From Dugong dugon (taxonomy: Eukaryota; Chordata; Mammalia; Sirenia; Dugongidae): DNA of 64,000 nt. Position numbers and translations under genes: made by a program. The stretch spans positions 66,266,941 to 66,330,940 of the forward strand of contig CM057467.1 in the NCBI GenBank assembly GCA_030035585.1. Reading direction: 5' to 3'. The notes beneath the pieces are model-generated. The model saw only the letters and a program-made list of their open reading frames with translations, was not told the DNA's origin and made no database searches. This document shows positions 44,216 to 55,823 of the stretch, piece by piece (the first letter of the stretch is position 1; each line of letters starts with the position of its first letter).

Positions 44216-45526
44216 TTAAAGGTGGTATATTGAACAAAAACATTTCATTTTTCTCTCTTCTGAAAGCCAACTTAAATGACAATAAATGGTGTTACAACAA
44301 TAAAAAAACAAAAAAAAAGCCATAAATTCACAAGGATAGAAAGAAAGAAAAGAGGTAGAAACAAATGGAAGCTGGAAAACAGAAGATAAATAGTAATTGA
44401 TTTAGGTGATATGAGGAAACTAAATCCTAAGCCATCAGTGGGAAAACTGAAAAACAACTTTGTTTGCTTCAAAGGAGTAAACAAATCTCATATCATTCAA
44501 GAAGTCCTGGCATGGGGTACCTCTGAAAGTAGGAGGGGTGCTGTAAGGATAGGACTGGTTGAAATTCTGCTTAAGAAGTATTTAGATCCTCGTATCTCCT
44601 CCAGTCCATGTAGCTGAGCAACATTGCTCCTCTCTCCATCTCCTCATCACAAAAGATCAGACGGTTTCTCTAGATCTGGCGAAGCATAGTGTGTCTATAC
44701 TAGAGGGCACTAGGCGCAGTTGAGGATATTAACATTGTACTGACAACAATGAAATTAAACGAATGTTTTGATCACAAACTGGAGTCGAAACCTCCGTCCT
44801 CCTCGCCTATTTGATTCCCAGAACCCTGAGTGCCAGCTTAGACTTGGAGGCCAGATATTTGAATATTTTCCTCAGGTCATACTGATGAGAACAAGAAAAA
44901 ACCAAAAGACACTGATGTTAGGTGGACCCCAAGAATGACTCAGCCAGATTACCCTGCAGTGAAGTCAACGGTAAATAATTCCACCTACGTAGAGTTTCTA
45001 ATCAGCTAAGGGTAGGTAGCGCCCTATCCTTAAACGTGAAAAAACAGCCAAGGATTAGTAAACATTTGAAAATATCTTATTATATGAAAGACAAATTAAA
45101 ACTAAATAACCAAATTTGAGGAACATATTAGACATATTAGGCTACCATATTAGACAAGGCAGCCTGTATCTTCTCATATGTTGCTGTAGGAAAATAAAAG
45201 GTTAAAAAGAGTCTATCATTAATCCTTCTCAGCAATGTATGAGAATATTAGGCTGCTTTGTTTAATATGGTAGCTAGCCACTAGCCAGAATTCCCTGAAA
45301 TACATTTCAAAAGTAGAATTTCCCACACACAAAAATAATAATAATAATTCTACATACTCCATCTCTTCATAGAGATTTATAATGTTAATTAGCATATTAA
45401 ATATCCTGATAAGTCTTATAACGAAGAGACTTTAAAATTTTTATTTCCACCAAGATTTCTGAAACAAAAAACTGGACACTTTCTAAAGAGAGTGCCTATT
45501 TATGTGTTTGACTCACTCACTAATCT
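44216..45526. other. No gene seen
   Basis: Unassigned AT-rich DNA. Frames at 44272-44484 and 44411-44617 oppose each other. No homology recognised. Confidence 0.4.
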
Positions 45527-45538
45527 GTATACTCCTAA
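45527..45538. repeat. Target-site duplication, left of tandem SINE pair
   Basis: 'gtatactcctaa', repeated exactly at 45698-45709. Its core 'tactccta' occurs a third time at 45794-45801. Confidence 0.85.
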
Positions 45539-45697
45539 ACTCAAAACAAAACTGTCAAGTCAATTCCAACTCATAGTGGCCCTATAGGACAGAGCAGAAC
45601 TGCCCCATAGGGTTTCCAAGGAGTGGCTAGTGGATTCAAGCTGTCAACCTTTTGGTTAGCACCAATAGCTCTCAACCACTGTGCTACCAGGGCTCCC
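45539..45697 (-). repeat. AfroSINE, antisense, with perfect 12-bp target duplication
   Basis: 'gtcaagtcaattccaactca', 'ccctataggacagagcagaa', 'tttccaaggagtggctagtg', 'caaccttttggttagcacca' and 'gctaccagggctcc' give a full short-subtype copy. The exact 12-bp flanking repeats suggest a relatively recent insertion. Confidence 0.95.
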
Positions 45698-45709
45698 GTA
45701 TACTCCTAA

Positions 45710-45793
45710 CCAAAAGAAATTGTTGCCGTTGAGTCAATTCTGACTCATAGCAACCCTATAGGTCATAGAGTTTCCAAGGAGCGGCTGGTTGAT
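45710..45793 (-). repeat. AfroSINE, antisense, 5'-truncated
   Basis: 'gttgccgttgagtcaattct', 'gactcatagcaaccctatag' and 'gtttccaaggagcggctggt' represent the 3' part only. In its sense it lacks the tRNA-like head. It sits directly after the previous SINE and is followed by a third copy of 'tactccta'. Confidence 0.85.
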
Positions 45794-45930
45794 TACTCCT
45801 AGAGAGTAGGAATTTGGTTTAGTCTACCTTTATATCCACAATGCCTAGCACACTACCTGACGCACAGTAGGCTTCCAGGAAATAAATGAGTGATAAATTA
45901 ATGAAGACTCTTTCAAACCTGAGTAGGGTG

Positions 45931-45987
45931 AAATATATATATATGTATATGTGTATTTATATATATACACATATATCTTCTTCAGGT

Positions 45988-46023
<36 letters not shown>
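45931..46023. repeat. (TA)n-rich microsatellite
   Basis: TA/TATG runs at 45932-45948 and 45961-45976, and a longer pure TA run at about 45990-46022. The 61-codon minus frame over it is a repeat artefact. Confidence 0.9.
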
Positions 46024-46025
<2 letters not shown>

Positions 46026-46949
46026 AACATCTTTATGTCTTTATATCTATATCTTTATATAAAATATTTCTAGGACTATAAGATTCCATCAGTTTTAAGA
46101 CTCATCAAAGCTAAGACATTACTTGTTTTACCAATTTGAAGACGCAACCTAACTTCAGATACATTAAAAATATAAAAAATTCCAAAATCTAGTGAACATC
46201 TCCCTAATATGTACTCAGGCTCTCAGACAAGGTGACTAAGGTTTCCTTCTGGTGAAACTCAGTGGAGAAGGTGAAAAATGTCACTTCTTTAATATGTGCT
46301 ACATAAACTTTAGAATTCAGGATTTTTGAAGTTCAGGGTAGAACTCCCAAGGAGTTTTTTAATGCACATATAGAAAATCAAACCCATAGATAGGATCTGA
46401 AGCTGTAAGATAAATGTGTTCATGTTCAACTGAAAAAGTTCCCATCCTTCTCCACTTTTATCATAAGGATGATTAAGGTGATGGGGAATAAAATACATGT
46501 GACAGAACAGATGGAAAAGTTCACCGAAAATAACTGTAAAAGTTTCTCTCTCTGAGGCAGGCTTGGCTTGACATACTTACCACCATCATGACTGACTGGA
46601 TATATATATGTGTGTGTATATATATATACTTTTTAATGTCTAGTGTCTTCTTACTTATTATTTTAAATTACCTCAGGTTCTCAAAGGAAGCAGAACTTCA
46701 CGGGAAATAAATTCTGAGAGCTGCTATAATACTTGATTTTATGATTCTGTAAGAGAGACCTACTAAATCCACTCAGAGCCATCTCTAAGATTTAGAAGAT
46801 TCCCTGCTGTAGAAATATGAAATGTCTTTTTAGTTACAATCCTTAGTGTTGAATCAAAGAATTATTATATTTTTGAGTTGCAAAACCTGATATCTTTGAG
46901 TATCGTGCTATCAAACCCTCACGTTTCAGAATAGTACTAGTTGTTATGC
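46024..46949. other. No gene seen
   Basis: Unassigned. A second small TA/TG tract lies at about 46599-46628. Confidence 0.4.
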
Positions 46950-47120
46950 ATCCAGGGATTTAGAGCCAGAAAAAGCTGGATCCAAATTCTGGCTCCTCCT
47001 TTTAACAAGTGAAATACAAGTCTAGTCACTTCTATTTTTCTTGACCTTAGTATCTTCATTTGTAAAATAAGAACCGTTCCTAGCTCACAAGGTTATTGTG
47101 AGGCTAAAGGGAAAGGATGA
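46950..47120 (+). repeat. MIR SINE
   Basis: 'gggatttagagccagaaaaa', 'gctggatccaaattctggct', 'tagtcacttctatttttctt' and 'acaaggttattgtgaggcta' follow MIR. Confidence 0.75.
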
Positions 47121-47129
47121 ATGCCAAGC

Positions 47130-47505
47130 CCATCCCTCCAGCCCCCTTACCTGTTGCTTCCTCACTCGCGCTGACCCTTTATTAATAGCAAAGGGCTAGA
47201 AGCGCTTTCAGCACACTGCCTCCTAACTCCATGTCTTGGCCTAAGCTGTTCCCCGATGTGATGCCTTCCTTCTTTAACAGATTAATTCATATGCACCCCG
47301 TTAATATTAGCATAGCCCTGCCTCACTCCAAAATCTTCCTTTCTTGTGTTTCACAACACCCAGTGTCCACCTTAATATTATGGTTTGGTATCTCATCACT
47401 TAACTAATACTTTCTAGAGCCAGGGACTATGTTTCTATTTTCATTTGTCCTTTATCTTCAGTGTCTTACAAAGTGCCAGCACATAGAAGGCATGCAACTG
47501 ATGTT
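47130..47505 (+). repeat. L2 LINE 3' end
   Basis: 'gttccccgatgtgatgcctt', 'tttctagagccagggactat', 'tttgtcctttatcttcagtg' and 'gccagcacatagaaggcatg' follow the L2 3' consensus to its end. Confidence 0.75.
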
Positions 47506-47591
47506 AATGGTCCAATAATAAAATCCATCCAAATGTATGGCAGTAATAAGAACTTTTTGCATTGTGGTTGATGTTTTTTGTCCTACCTTGT

Positions 47592-47592
<1 letters not shown>

Positions 47593-47634
<42 letters not shown>
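47593..47634. repeat. (CA)n microsatellite, about 21 units
   Basis: An uninterrupted CA run on the plus strand, likely polymorphic. The minus-strand 77-codon frame through it is an artefact. Confidence 0.95.
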
Positions 47635-47637
<3 letters not shown>

Positions 47638-48742
47638 CTGATAGGTTCATCTCAATGATTTTCCAATGAAAGTAAGCCCAATTAATACAGAGACACACAA
47701 TGATGACAGGTGCTAGTGAATGCAGTATCAATACCACGGCTATCTTCTTAGCTCAGAACAGGCCCCCTCACGAGCGTTCAATTTAGATTTTAAAAGATCA
47801 AGGAAAGTTATCGCATGCTAATTAGCTATGACTTCCACCTTTACATGGTTGATTGGAAATGGCAGGATAATGCCCAGTGGGCAGAAGGGGCACCCCACCC
47901 CCCTAGCCATTCTGGCACAACACAACATCACTTTCACCCATCTCATACCTTCAATGTCACAAAGTCAAGATGCCTTCAGTGTAAACAAGGAAAAACTTCA
48001 TTATGTCAAATCATGAAGTTGAGATTCTGGAGGTGGCAGGTGAGTTCTACTTCAGGAAGATAGAAAGTACCCTGTCACTGGAGGTGCTCCTCCTTGTTGT
48101 GGCTCTCTATTCCCATAGTGCCAGGCATCTTCCCTATCCCTTTCGTGACTTGTTTGATGTGCTGCATCCCAACTGATTTTTATGCCTCTGGAGTTCTTTC
48201 AGAAGGACATAGCAAGATTTGAATGCATTTAGCCTCAAGGTGGGAGTCTTTTGAAATGTGTGAAACTCAAGAACCCAGAGTTGGAGCTTCATTTTTGTGT
48301 TAATTGAGCATTGTCTTAGGTGATGCCTCCTGGATGTGTGAGTTTTCTCAACTTTTGACAGGTTTGCCCTTATTTCTGTAAGATAAGCCTCCTCACTTTG
48401 TTTCCCAGTTACTATGTTCTCCTGAGAATGTACATATCCTGAAAATAAGCTATTCCCAGTCTTCTTTCAGTCATAGTGGCCATTTTCTTCCTGATACCAC
48501 TTATTGTCTCCAGGTGTTACTGGCTCCCTGCTCTTATAGCTTCTGAGCAGTAAATAGTGCCTTTTCAATACGGAATAATACAGTGCAGTGGTAGTTTTTA
48601 AGAGACTCGAATTCCTATAAATTATTCTTACCCTGCATTCAGTCTTAGGGCCCAGTCATTGCTTTCATGTGTAGCAGATGGAATGCACTCCTGTAAGTGG
48701 TTCTGCAGTGTTCCAGGGCAGTTGTTTCTGCTTCTTAGCTGT
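47635..48742. other. No gene seen; degenerate upstream units of a minisatellite
   Basis: The text at 48548-48600 ('aaatagtgccttttcaatac', 'acagtgcagtggtagttttt') resembles the minisatellite unit that follows, so the array may once have reached further left. Otherwise unassigned. Confidence 0.4.
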
Positions 48743-48955
48743 TATTACTGCTTTTGTTATAATGAAGAATACGTAGTAGTGGTAATTTTCCTCAGATTAA
48801 GATCCCTTTAGTTTTATTTATTTGGCCTGGCAGTACTGCTTTTGCAGTAATGAAGACTGCATTGTAGTGGGAATTTTCCTGAGGTAAAAAAAATCCCTTG
48901 GCTTTATTTATTTGGGCTGTAAGTACTGCTTTTGCAGTAAGGAAGAATGCATTGT
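48743..48955 (+). repeat. Minisatellite, period about 89-90 bp, 2.4 clear units
   Basis: Unit starts are at about 48743 ('attactgcttttgttataat'), 48832 ('agtactgcttttgcagtaat') and 48922 ('agtactgcttttgcagtaag'). Each clear unit continues with 'gaaga..gcattgtagtgg', 'aattttcctgaggtaa', 'atcccttggctttatttatt' and 'tgggctgtaagt'. The third unit is partial. Confidence 0.85.
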
Positions 48956-50044
48956 ACTATCTTTTGAAAAGTTTCATGAAAAATAATAAAAAGGCTAAGA
49001 AGTGGGAGACTAAAATACAATCTATGTATAGTCATTGCCAGATGCCTTCATGTTTTACAAAATTTCAAGAAATAAAGTTTAAAAAAAAATTTAAAAAATG
49101 ATTTTATCATTGATTCATATCAGCAGGATTTATGACATCTAGGATTCCATGGGACATATTGGATCCCAGATAATGGGTATCAAAATCCATAAATCATAAC
49201 AAAAGTTCTAAACTGGTCCTTTAATCAACATGCCTTCCATTAGTGAAAACACATGGTGTCAACAAAAGCTTCAAAGGAGAAAATAATTGTGTCTTGAAAG
49301 AGTTATAAAATCTGTATGACTGACTTTTTTTTTTTTTTAATTTCTTTATTCCCCAGGGTGAACACATAGCAGGCACCCAAAACATGTTGATTGGTTAAAT
49401 GAATAAAGTAATCAAACATGGGCTGGGCAGCCACGTGGCACAGAACATGCATGGGAAAGTAAAGTATATGGTATGAGCGACGTGAGTTCTTAACCCTCTC
49501 CTTGCTTTGCGGAACTTCTAGTCATTGGCTCATGAGATGCAAAACAAAGGGTTTCTTCCTTCCAAATTTACCTGCCATTTTTCGTTATTTCTACTCATAA
49601 TCCTTGCATATGGAATGGATTGTCGAAACCAGAAAAAAAAGAAACTCATGTTTATTTCTACCCCTTAAAGCCTCGAATCTAGAGTCACCTCAAGGCCACA
49701 TACTTCTGGTCTCTTTCCCTTGTACAGGGTTGGAGAGACTTCTAGGTAGAAGGCACATCCAGCTCTCAAATGAAGTTCCCAAGTCTTACCACTCAAGATG
49801 CTATAAGAAAGCGGAAGAGTGGGAAAAATCATTTTCACAAATTCTTTTATTTCTCCCATGAAAATTTCCATCTGAGATACCCAAGCAGACTGGGAGGCGG
49901 TGGGAGTAGTGATGGAGTAACACAGACCTCCTATCCATTGTTGCTCTGATACCAAACAGAGCCCCCGTGAGGGGACTGGAAAGAATAGAGAAGGGAAGGG
50001 ATTGGCCACACATTAGAAGGACTACATGAGACACATTATCTTGC
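48956..50044. other. No gene seen
   Basis: Unassigned. The 114-codon minus frame (49665-50009) and 85-codon plus frame (49604-49861) overlap head-on. Neither shows a domain or splice context. Confidence 0.4.
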
Positions 50045-50225
50045 TTTACCCTTGGAGCAGTTATCTGAAATAGGTACTATTATTGCTGTCTTCATTTAAC
50101 AGATAAGGGAATGGAAGATGAGAGAGCTTCACTAATTCGTTCATGGTTGCATAGCTAATAAGTGGCGAAGCCAAGCTTTGAAGCCATACATGGTTGGCTG
50201 ATTTCAACAGGCATGTTTTTAAAGA
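50045..50225 (-). repeat. MIR SINE, antisense
   Basis: 'gaaataggtactattattgc', 'ttcatttaacagataaggga', 'ggttgcatagctaataagtg' and 'gcgaagccaagctttgaagc' are reversed MIR. Confidence 0.75.
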
Positions 50226-50354
50226 CTCCAACATGTTGCCCTAGGCAGATGTAGGTGATTTTAGGGTTAAAAAAAAAAAAAAGAACATACAAACAAAGAA
50301 AAAAAAAGTCTTGCAAAAATACACTGTTACTCTTTTTTTCTCACTAAATTAGTG

Positions 50355-50368
50355 CTAAATTAGCTTTT
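50355..50368. repeat. Target-site duplication, 3' side of full-length L1
   Basis: 'ctaaattagctttt', repeated exactly at 58457-58470. On the minus strand it is AAAAGCTAATTTAG preceded by TT at the right end, a textbook L1 endonuclease site (TT/AAAA). Confidence 0.92.
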
Positions 50369-50371
50369 TTT

Positions 50372-51534
50372 AAAATTGTACGTCAGGTGAAGGCTTACAG
50401 AACAAATAGTTACTCATGAAACAGTAGTACACATATTGTTTTATGACATTGGTTAAAACCCCACATGTCAACCCTCTAACTTCTCAACCTTTTTTTTTTT
50501 TTTTTTTGGTGAAAATACACATAGCCAAAGATACACCGTTTCAAAAATTTCTACATGCACAGTTCAGTGATATAGACTACGATGTTCCAATTGTGCTGCT
50601 ATTCTCACTTAAGATGAAGGCTTACAGAACAAAATAGTTTCTCATTTAACAGTTACTACGCATGTTGCCCTATGACAATGGTTAATAATCTCACAACACA
50701 TCAACAATATCCTTAATCAACCTTGGGTTCCTTATCACCAGCTTTCCTGTCCCCTCCTGCCTTCTGGCCCTTGTCCCTGGACTCCCATACCTCACTAGTC
50801 TCATATGGTTTTACGGGGCTGTCCACTCCCCGGCTGAACAGTGAACCTTGGAAATGACTTCACCGCTGAACTAAAAGGGTGTCTGGGGGCCATGCACTCA
50901 GGGTTTCTCCAGTCTCCTTTAGGCCAATAAATCTGGTCTTTTTTTTTGTGAGTTAGAATTATGCTCTACATCCTTCTCCAGCTCTGTCCAGAACCCTCTG
51001 TTGTGATCCTGGTCAGAGCAGTCAGCGGTGGTAGCTGGGTACCATCTAGCTGTACTGGACTCAGTCCGGTGGAGGCCTTGGTAGCTGCAGTCCATTAGTC
51101 CTTCGGACTAATCTTTTCCTTGTATCCTGTTCTCTTCATTCTCTCTTGCTCCTGAAAGGATGAGACCACTATAGTATCTTAGATGGCTGCTCACAGGCTT
51201 TTAAGACCCCAGACGCTACTCACCAAGGTAGAATGTAGAACATTCTCTTTACAAACTGTGTTATGCCAATTGAGCTAGAAGTTCCCCGAGACCCTGGTCC
51301 CCACAGCCCTCCACCCAGCAATTCGTCCCTCTGAGAGTTTGGATGTGTCTATGGAGATTTCATAACCTTTCCTTGGACAAGCTGTGCTGGTTTCCCCTGT
51401 ATTGTGTACTGTCTCACCCTTCACCCAAGATACCACTTATCTATCGCCTATTTTAGTATTCCCCCCCCACGCCTCCCATACTTGGTAACCAACAAAGATT
51501 GTTACATTTTGTGTGTGAACTTTTTCATGACTTT
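50372..51534 (-). repeat. L1 3' UTR with duplicated end modules
   Basis: Two related modules occur: 50381-50487 ('gaaggcttacagaacaaa' at 50389) and about 50608-50715 ('gaaggcttacagaacaaa' at 50616). Between them lie T18 (50490-50507, an A18 tract in L1 sense) and a different module (50508-50607). That third module resembles the terminus of the L1 fragment at 27340. The inner 3' UTR, including 'cttttaagaccccagacgct' near 51198, is shared with 27340-28045. Confidence 0.85.
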
Positions 51535-54500
51535 TTACCATAGAGGTCTCATACAATATTTGTCCTTTTGTGATTGACTTATTTCACTCAGCATAATGTC
51601 CTCCAGTTTCATCCATGTTAGGAGATGCTTCACAGATTCACTATTGTTCTTTCTCATTGCATAGTACTCCATTGTGTGTACGTACAACAGTTTGATTATC
51701 TGTTCATCTGTTGATGGACATCTAGGTTGTTTCCATCGTTTTGCTATTGTGAACAATGCTGCTGTGAACATAGGTGTGCATATGTCTATTTGAGTGACGA
51801 CTCTTATTTCTCTAGGATATATTCCTAGGAGTGGGATTGCTGGATTGAATGGTATGCCTATTTCTAGCTTTCTGAGGAAGCGCCATATCATTTTCCAAAC
51901 TGGTTGTATCATTTTACATTCTCAACAGCAGTGCATAGGAGTTCCGATCTCCCTGCAGCCCCTCCAACATTTGTTATTTCCAGTGTTCTTGTTCTTGATT
52001 CGTGCCAGTAATGCAGGGCTGAGATGGTATCTCTTTGTGGTTTTAATTTGCATTTCTCTAATGGCTAGTGATCATAAGCATTTCCTCATGTGTCTGTTGG
52101 CCATTTGAATGTCTTCTTTGGTGAAGTGTCTGTTCATTTCCTTTGCCCGTTTTTTAATAGGATTATTTGTCTTCTTGTTGTAGAGGTGTTGGATTTTCTT
52201 GTAGCTTATGGAGATTAGACCTTTGTCTGACTTGTACTGTCCCAAAATTTTTTCCCAGTCTGTAGGTTCTCTTTTTACTCTTTTGGTGAAGTCTTTTGAA
52301 GAGCATAGATGTTTGATTTTTAAAAGATCCCAGTTATCTAGCTTATCTATTGGGGTTTCTGCATTGATGGTTATGGTTTGTATCCTGTTAATGCCATGTA
52401 TTAAGGCCTGAAGTGTTGGTCCTATTTTTTCTTCTATGAACTTTATAGTTTTAGGCTTTATATTCAGGTCTTTGATCCATTTTGAAGTACTTTTTGTATA
52501 CGGCATGAGGTATGGGTCCTGTTTCATTTTTTTGCAGATGGATATCCAGTTTTGCCAGCACCATTTGTTAAAAAGACTGTCTTTTCCCCATTGGATGGAC
52601 TTTGGGCCCCTGTCGAAGATCAGGTGACTATAGGTGGATGGATTTACATCTGGGTTCTCAATTCTGTTCCATTGGTCAATGTATCTGTCATTGTACCAGT
52701 ACCAGGCTGTTTTGACTACTTTAGCTGTATAGTAGGTTCTAAAGTCAGTTAGTGTGATCCTCCAACTTTATTCTTCTTCAGTTGTGCATTACTTATTTGC
52801 GGCTTCTTCCCTTTCCATATAAAGTGAATGATTAGTTTTTTCATCTCTTTGAAGAATGTTGTTGGTATTTGGATTGGGATTGCGTTGTATTTGTAAATTG
52901 CTTTGGGTAGAATTGTCATTTTCACAATGTTGAGTCTGCCTATCCATGAGCATGGTGTGTTCTTCCATTTATGTAGATCCCTTTGGATTTCATGCAGTAG
53001 TGTTTTATAGTTTTCTTTCTATAGGTCTTTTACATCCCTGGTCAGATTTACTCCTAAGTATTTTATCTTTTAGGGGCTATTATAAATGGTCCTATTTTCC
53101 TGATTTCCTATTCATCGTTCTCCTAATTAGTGTATAGGAATCCAACTGATTTTTGAATGTTTATCTTGTATCCTGCTACTCTGCTGAATCTTTCTATTAC
53201 TTCCAGTAGATTTTTTGTGGTGTCTTTGGGGTTTTCTATGTATAGTATCATATCATCTGCAAACAGGGACAGTTTAACTTCTTCCTTACCAATTTGGATG
53301 CCCTTTATTTCCTTTTCTTGCCTTATTGCTCTAGGTAGAACTTCCAGCACAATGTTAAATAGGAGTGGTGATAAAGGCCATGCTTGTCTTGTTCCTGTTT
53401 TCAGCCTCTCTCCATTAAGAATGATGTTGGCCATTGATTTTGCATAGATGCCCTTTATTATGTTGAGAAATTTCCCTTCTATACCTGTTTTATTGAGAGT
53501 TTTTATCAGGAATGGGTGTTGGACTTTGTCAAATGCCTTTTCTGCGTCAATTGAGATGATCATGGTATTCTTTTCTTTCCTTTTATTTATGTGGTGGATT
53601 ACATTGATTGATTTTCTAATGCTGAACCATCCTTGCATACCTGGTATGAATCCTACTTGGTCACGGTGTATTATTTTTTGGATATGATGCTGAATTCTAT
53701 TGGCTAGAATTTTGTTCAGAATTTTTGCATCTATATTCATGAGAGATATTGGTCTGTAATTTTCTTTTCTTGTGAACTCTTTGCCTGGTTTTGTTATAAG
53801 TGTTATGCTGGCTTCATAGAATGAAATTGGAAGTGTTGCTTCCTCTTCTATGCTCTGATATAGCTTGAGTAGAACTGGTACAAGCTCTTCTGTGAATGTT
53901 TTGTAGAATTCTCTAGTGAAGCCAGATGGGCCAGGGATTTTTTTGTTGGGAGTTTTTTTTTATTACCTTTTCAATATCTTCTCTTGTTATGGGTCTGTTC
54001 AGATTTTCAACATCACTTTGTTGTAGTTTGGGTAGGCCATGTGTTTCTAGAAATTTATCCATTTCCTCTAGGTTTTCAAATTTGTTGGAGTATAGTTTTT
54101 CATAATATTCTGTTAGAATCCTTTTTATTTCAGTTGGGTCTGTTGTAATGTCCCGCATTTCATTTCTTATTTGGGTTATTTGTGTCCTCTCCTGTTTTTC
54201 TTTTGTCAGTCTGGCCAGTGGTTTGTCAATTTTGTTGATTCTTTCAAAGAACCAATTTTTGGTTTTGTTGATTCTTTCTATTGTTTTTCCATTCTCTATT
54301 TCATTTATTTCTGCTCTGATATTTATTATTTACTTTCTTCTGGTGGTAGTGGGCTTTTTTTGCTGTTCTTTTTCTATTTGTTTGAGTTGTGTAGTTAATG
54401 TTTTGATTTTGTCCCTTTCTTCATTTTTGATATGTGCATCTATTGTTATAAATTGTCCTCTGAGGACTGCCTTTGCTGTGTCCCACAGGTTTTCGTATGA

Positions 54501-55351
54501 TGTGTTTTCATTCTCATTTGATTCTAGGAATTTTTTGATTCCATCTCTGATTTCTTCTATTGCCCAGTGATGTGTAAGCAGGGTATTATTCAGTTTCCAT
54601 GTAATTGATTTTTTTTCCTTGCTGTTTCTTGTGTTAATTTCTACCTTGATGGCACTGTGGTCAGAGAAGATACTTTGAATTATCTCAACGTTTTGGATCT
54701 TGTTGAGGATTGCTCTGTGGCCTAAGACGTGGTCTATTCTGGAGAATGTTCCATGTGCATTGGAAAAGAATGTGTACTTTGCAGTGGTTGGATGGAGTGT
54801 TCTATCTATGTCTATGAGGTCCACTTGGCTGATTGTGCCCTTTAGGTCTTCTGTATCTTTGCTGAGTTTCTTCTTAGTTGTTCTGTCCTTTACTGACAGT
54901 GGAGTGTTGAAGTCTCCTAGTATTATTGTGGAACTGTCAATTTCTCTTTTCATTGTGGTTAGGGTTTGTTTTATGTATTTTGGAGCCCTGTCATTGGGTG
55001 CATAGATGTTTATTATGGTTATGTCTTCATGATGGATCATCCCCTTAATCCCCTTAATCATTGGTGTCCTTCTTTGTCTTTTATGGTAGATTTTGTTTTA
55101 AAGTCTATTTTATCTGAGATTAGAATTGCCACTCCTCCTCTTTTTTGGTAGTTGTTAGCTTGGTATATTTTTTTCCAACCTTTGACTTTTAATAAATTCA
55201 CATCTTTGTTTCTAAAGTGTGTCTCTTTTAGACAGCATATTGATGGGTCCTGTTTTCTTATACATTCTGTGAGTCTCCATCTCTTTATGGGTGCATTGAG
55301 TCCGTTTACTTTCAGTGTAATTATTGATAGATGTGAGTTTGTTGCTGTCAT
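51535..55351 (-). pseudogene. L1 ORF2 (endonuclease-reverse transcriptase), frameshifted
   Basis: The former start is ATG at 55351 ('MTATNSHLSIITLKVNGLNA') and the former stop lies at 51535, 3817 bp, matching the usual length of about 1275 codons. The endonuclease domain shows 'KETH', 'YAPND', 'GDFNTP' and 'SDHSAIKVE'. The reverse transcriptase shows '[13 protein letters not shown]', '[13 protein letters not shown]' and the catalytic '[12 protein letters not shown]'. The C-terminal part has 'IGIPFNPAIPLLGIYP' and the Cys-rich-side 'ALFTIAKRWKQPRCPSTDEQ'. The frame breaks into pieces at 55058-55351, 54330-55061, 53913-54158, 53123-53740, 52072-52527 and 51535-51912. The first shift, near 55060, coincides with a short tandem duplication (attaagggg twice). 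Catalytic residues survive in the pieces, but no full protein can be made. Confidence 0.95.
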
Positions 55352-55823
55352 TTTGTAGTGCTTTTTATTCTGGTACTGACGTTTTCTTTGTCCTTCTTAC
55401 TGCCATGTGCTGAGTTACTTTTGTTTGTTGATTTTTTTTCATTTCTTTTGTTTTTGCTGAGATTTTAAGTTTTTCTTCTTCTTTTATGAGTATGTTTGCT
55501 AACTTTCCTTGTGGTTACTGTGAATTTTACCCTTATCTTTCTAACTTTGAAGCAGTCTACCATTACTTGGTATCGCCTTGCCTTCCTCTCCATTAGAAGG
55601 TTCTATACCTGTGCCGTTTATTCCCTCTTTTATTGTTTTGATGTCGTTGTCCTGTACTGATTAACTGCTCTGATTCCCTGTTGTATTTATTTTGGTTTTG
55701 GATAGTCCTCGAGAGTTAATTTCCTAAATTGGTATCTTCCTGGTATGAGCCTGCATCCTAGATTCTGCCTGTGAGCTGAAGTTGTTTGTCCTCAGATTAA
55801 AGAAGTCCCTTTAATAATTCTTG
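55352..55823 (-). other. L1 ORF1-ORF2 spacer, about 470 bp
   Basis: A non-coding interval between the ORF1 stop and the ORF2 ATG, A-rich in L1 sense. It is much longer than the roughly 60-bp spacer of human L1. No frame or hairpin stands out. Confidence 0.7.

Noticed and set aside
47504-47737. Minus-strand frame with a (VC)n run
   Set aside because: It is created by the (CA)n microsatellite.
48743-48955. CRISPR-like array
   Set aside because: The units are adjacent, diverged tandem repeats of about 90 bp without unique spacers, in a mammalian context.
54148-54570. 140-codon hydrophobic plus-strand frame
   Set aside because: It is antisense to the L1 ORF2 linker region. A-rich ORF2 gives Leu/Phe/Ser-rich antisense frames that imitate membrane proteins.
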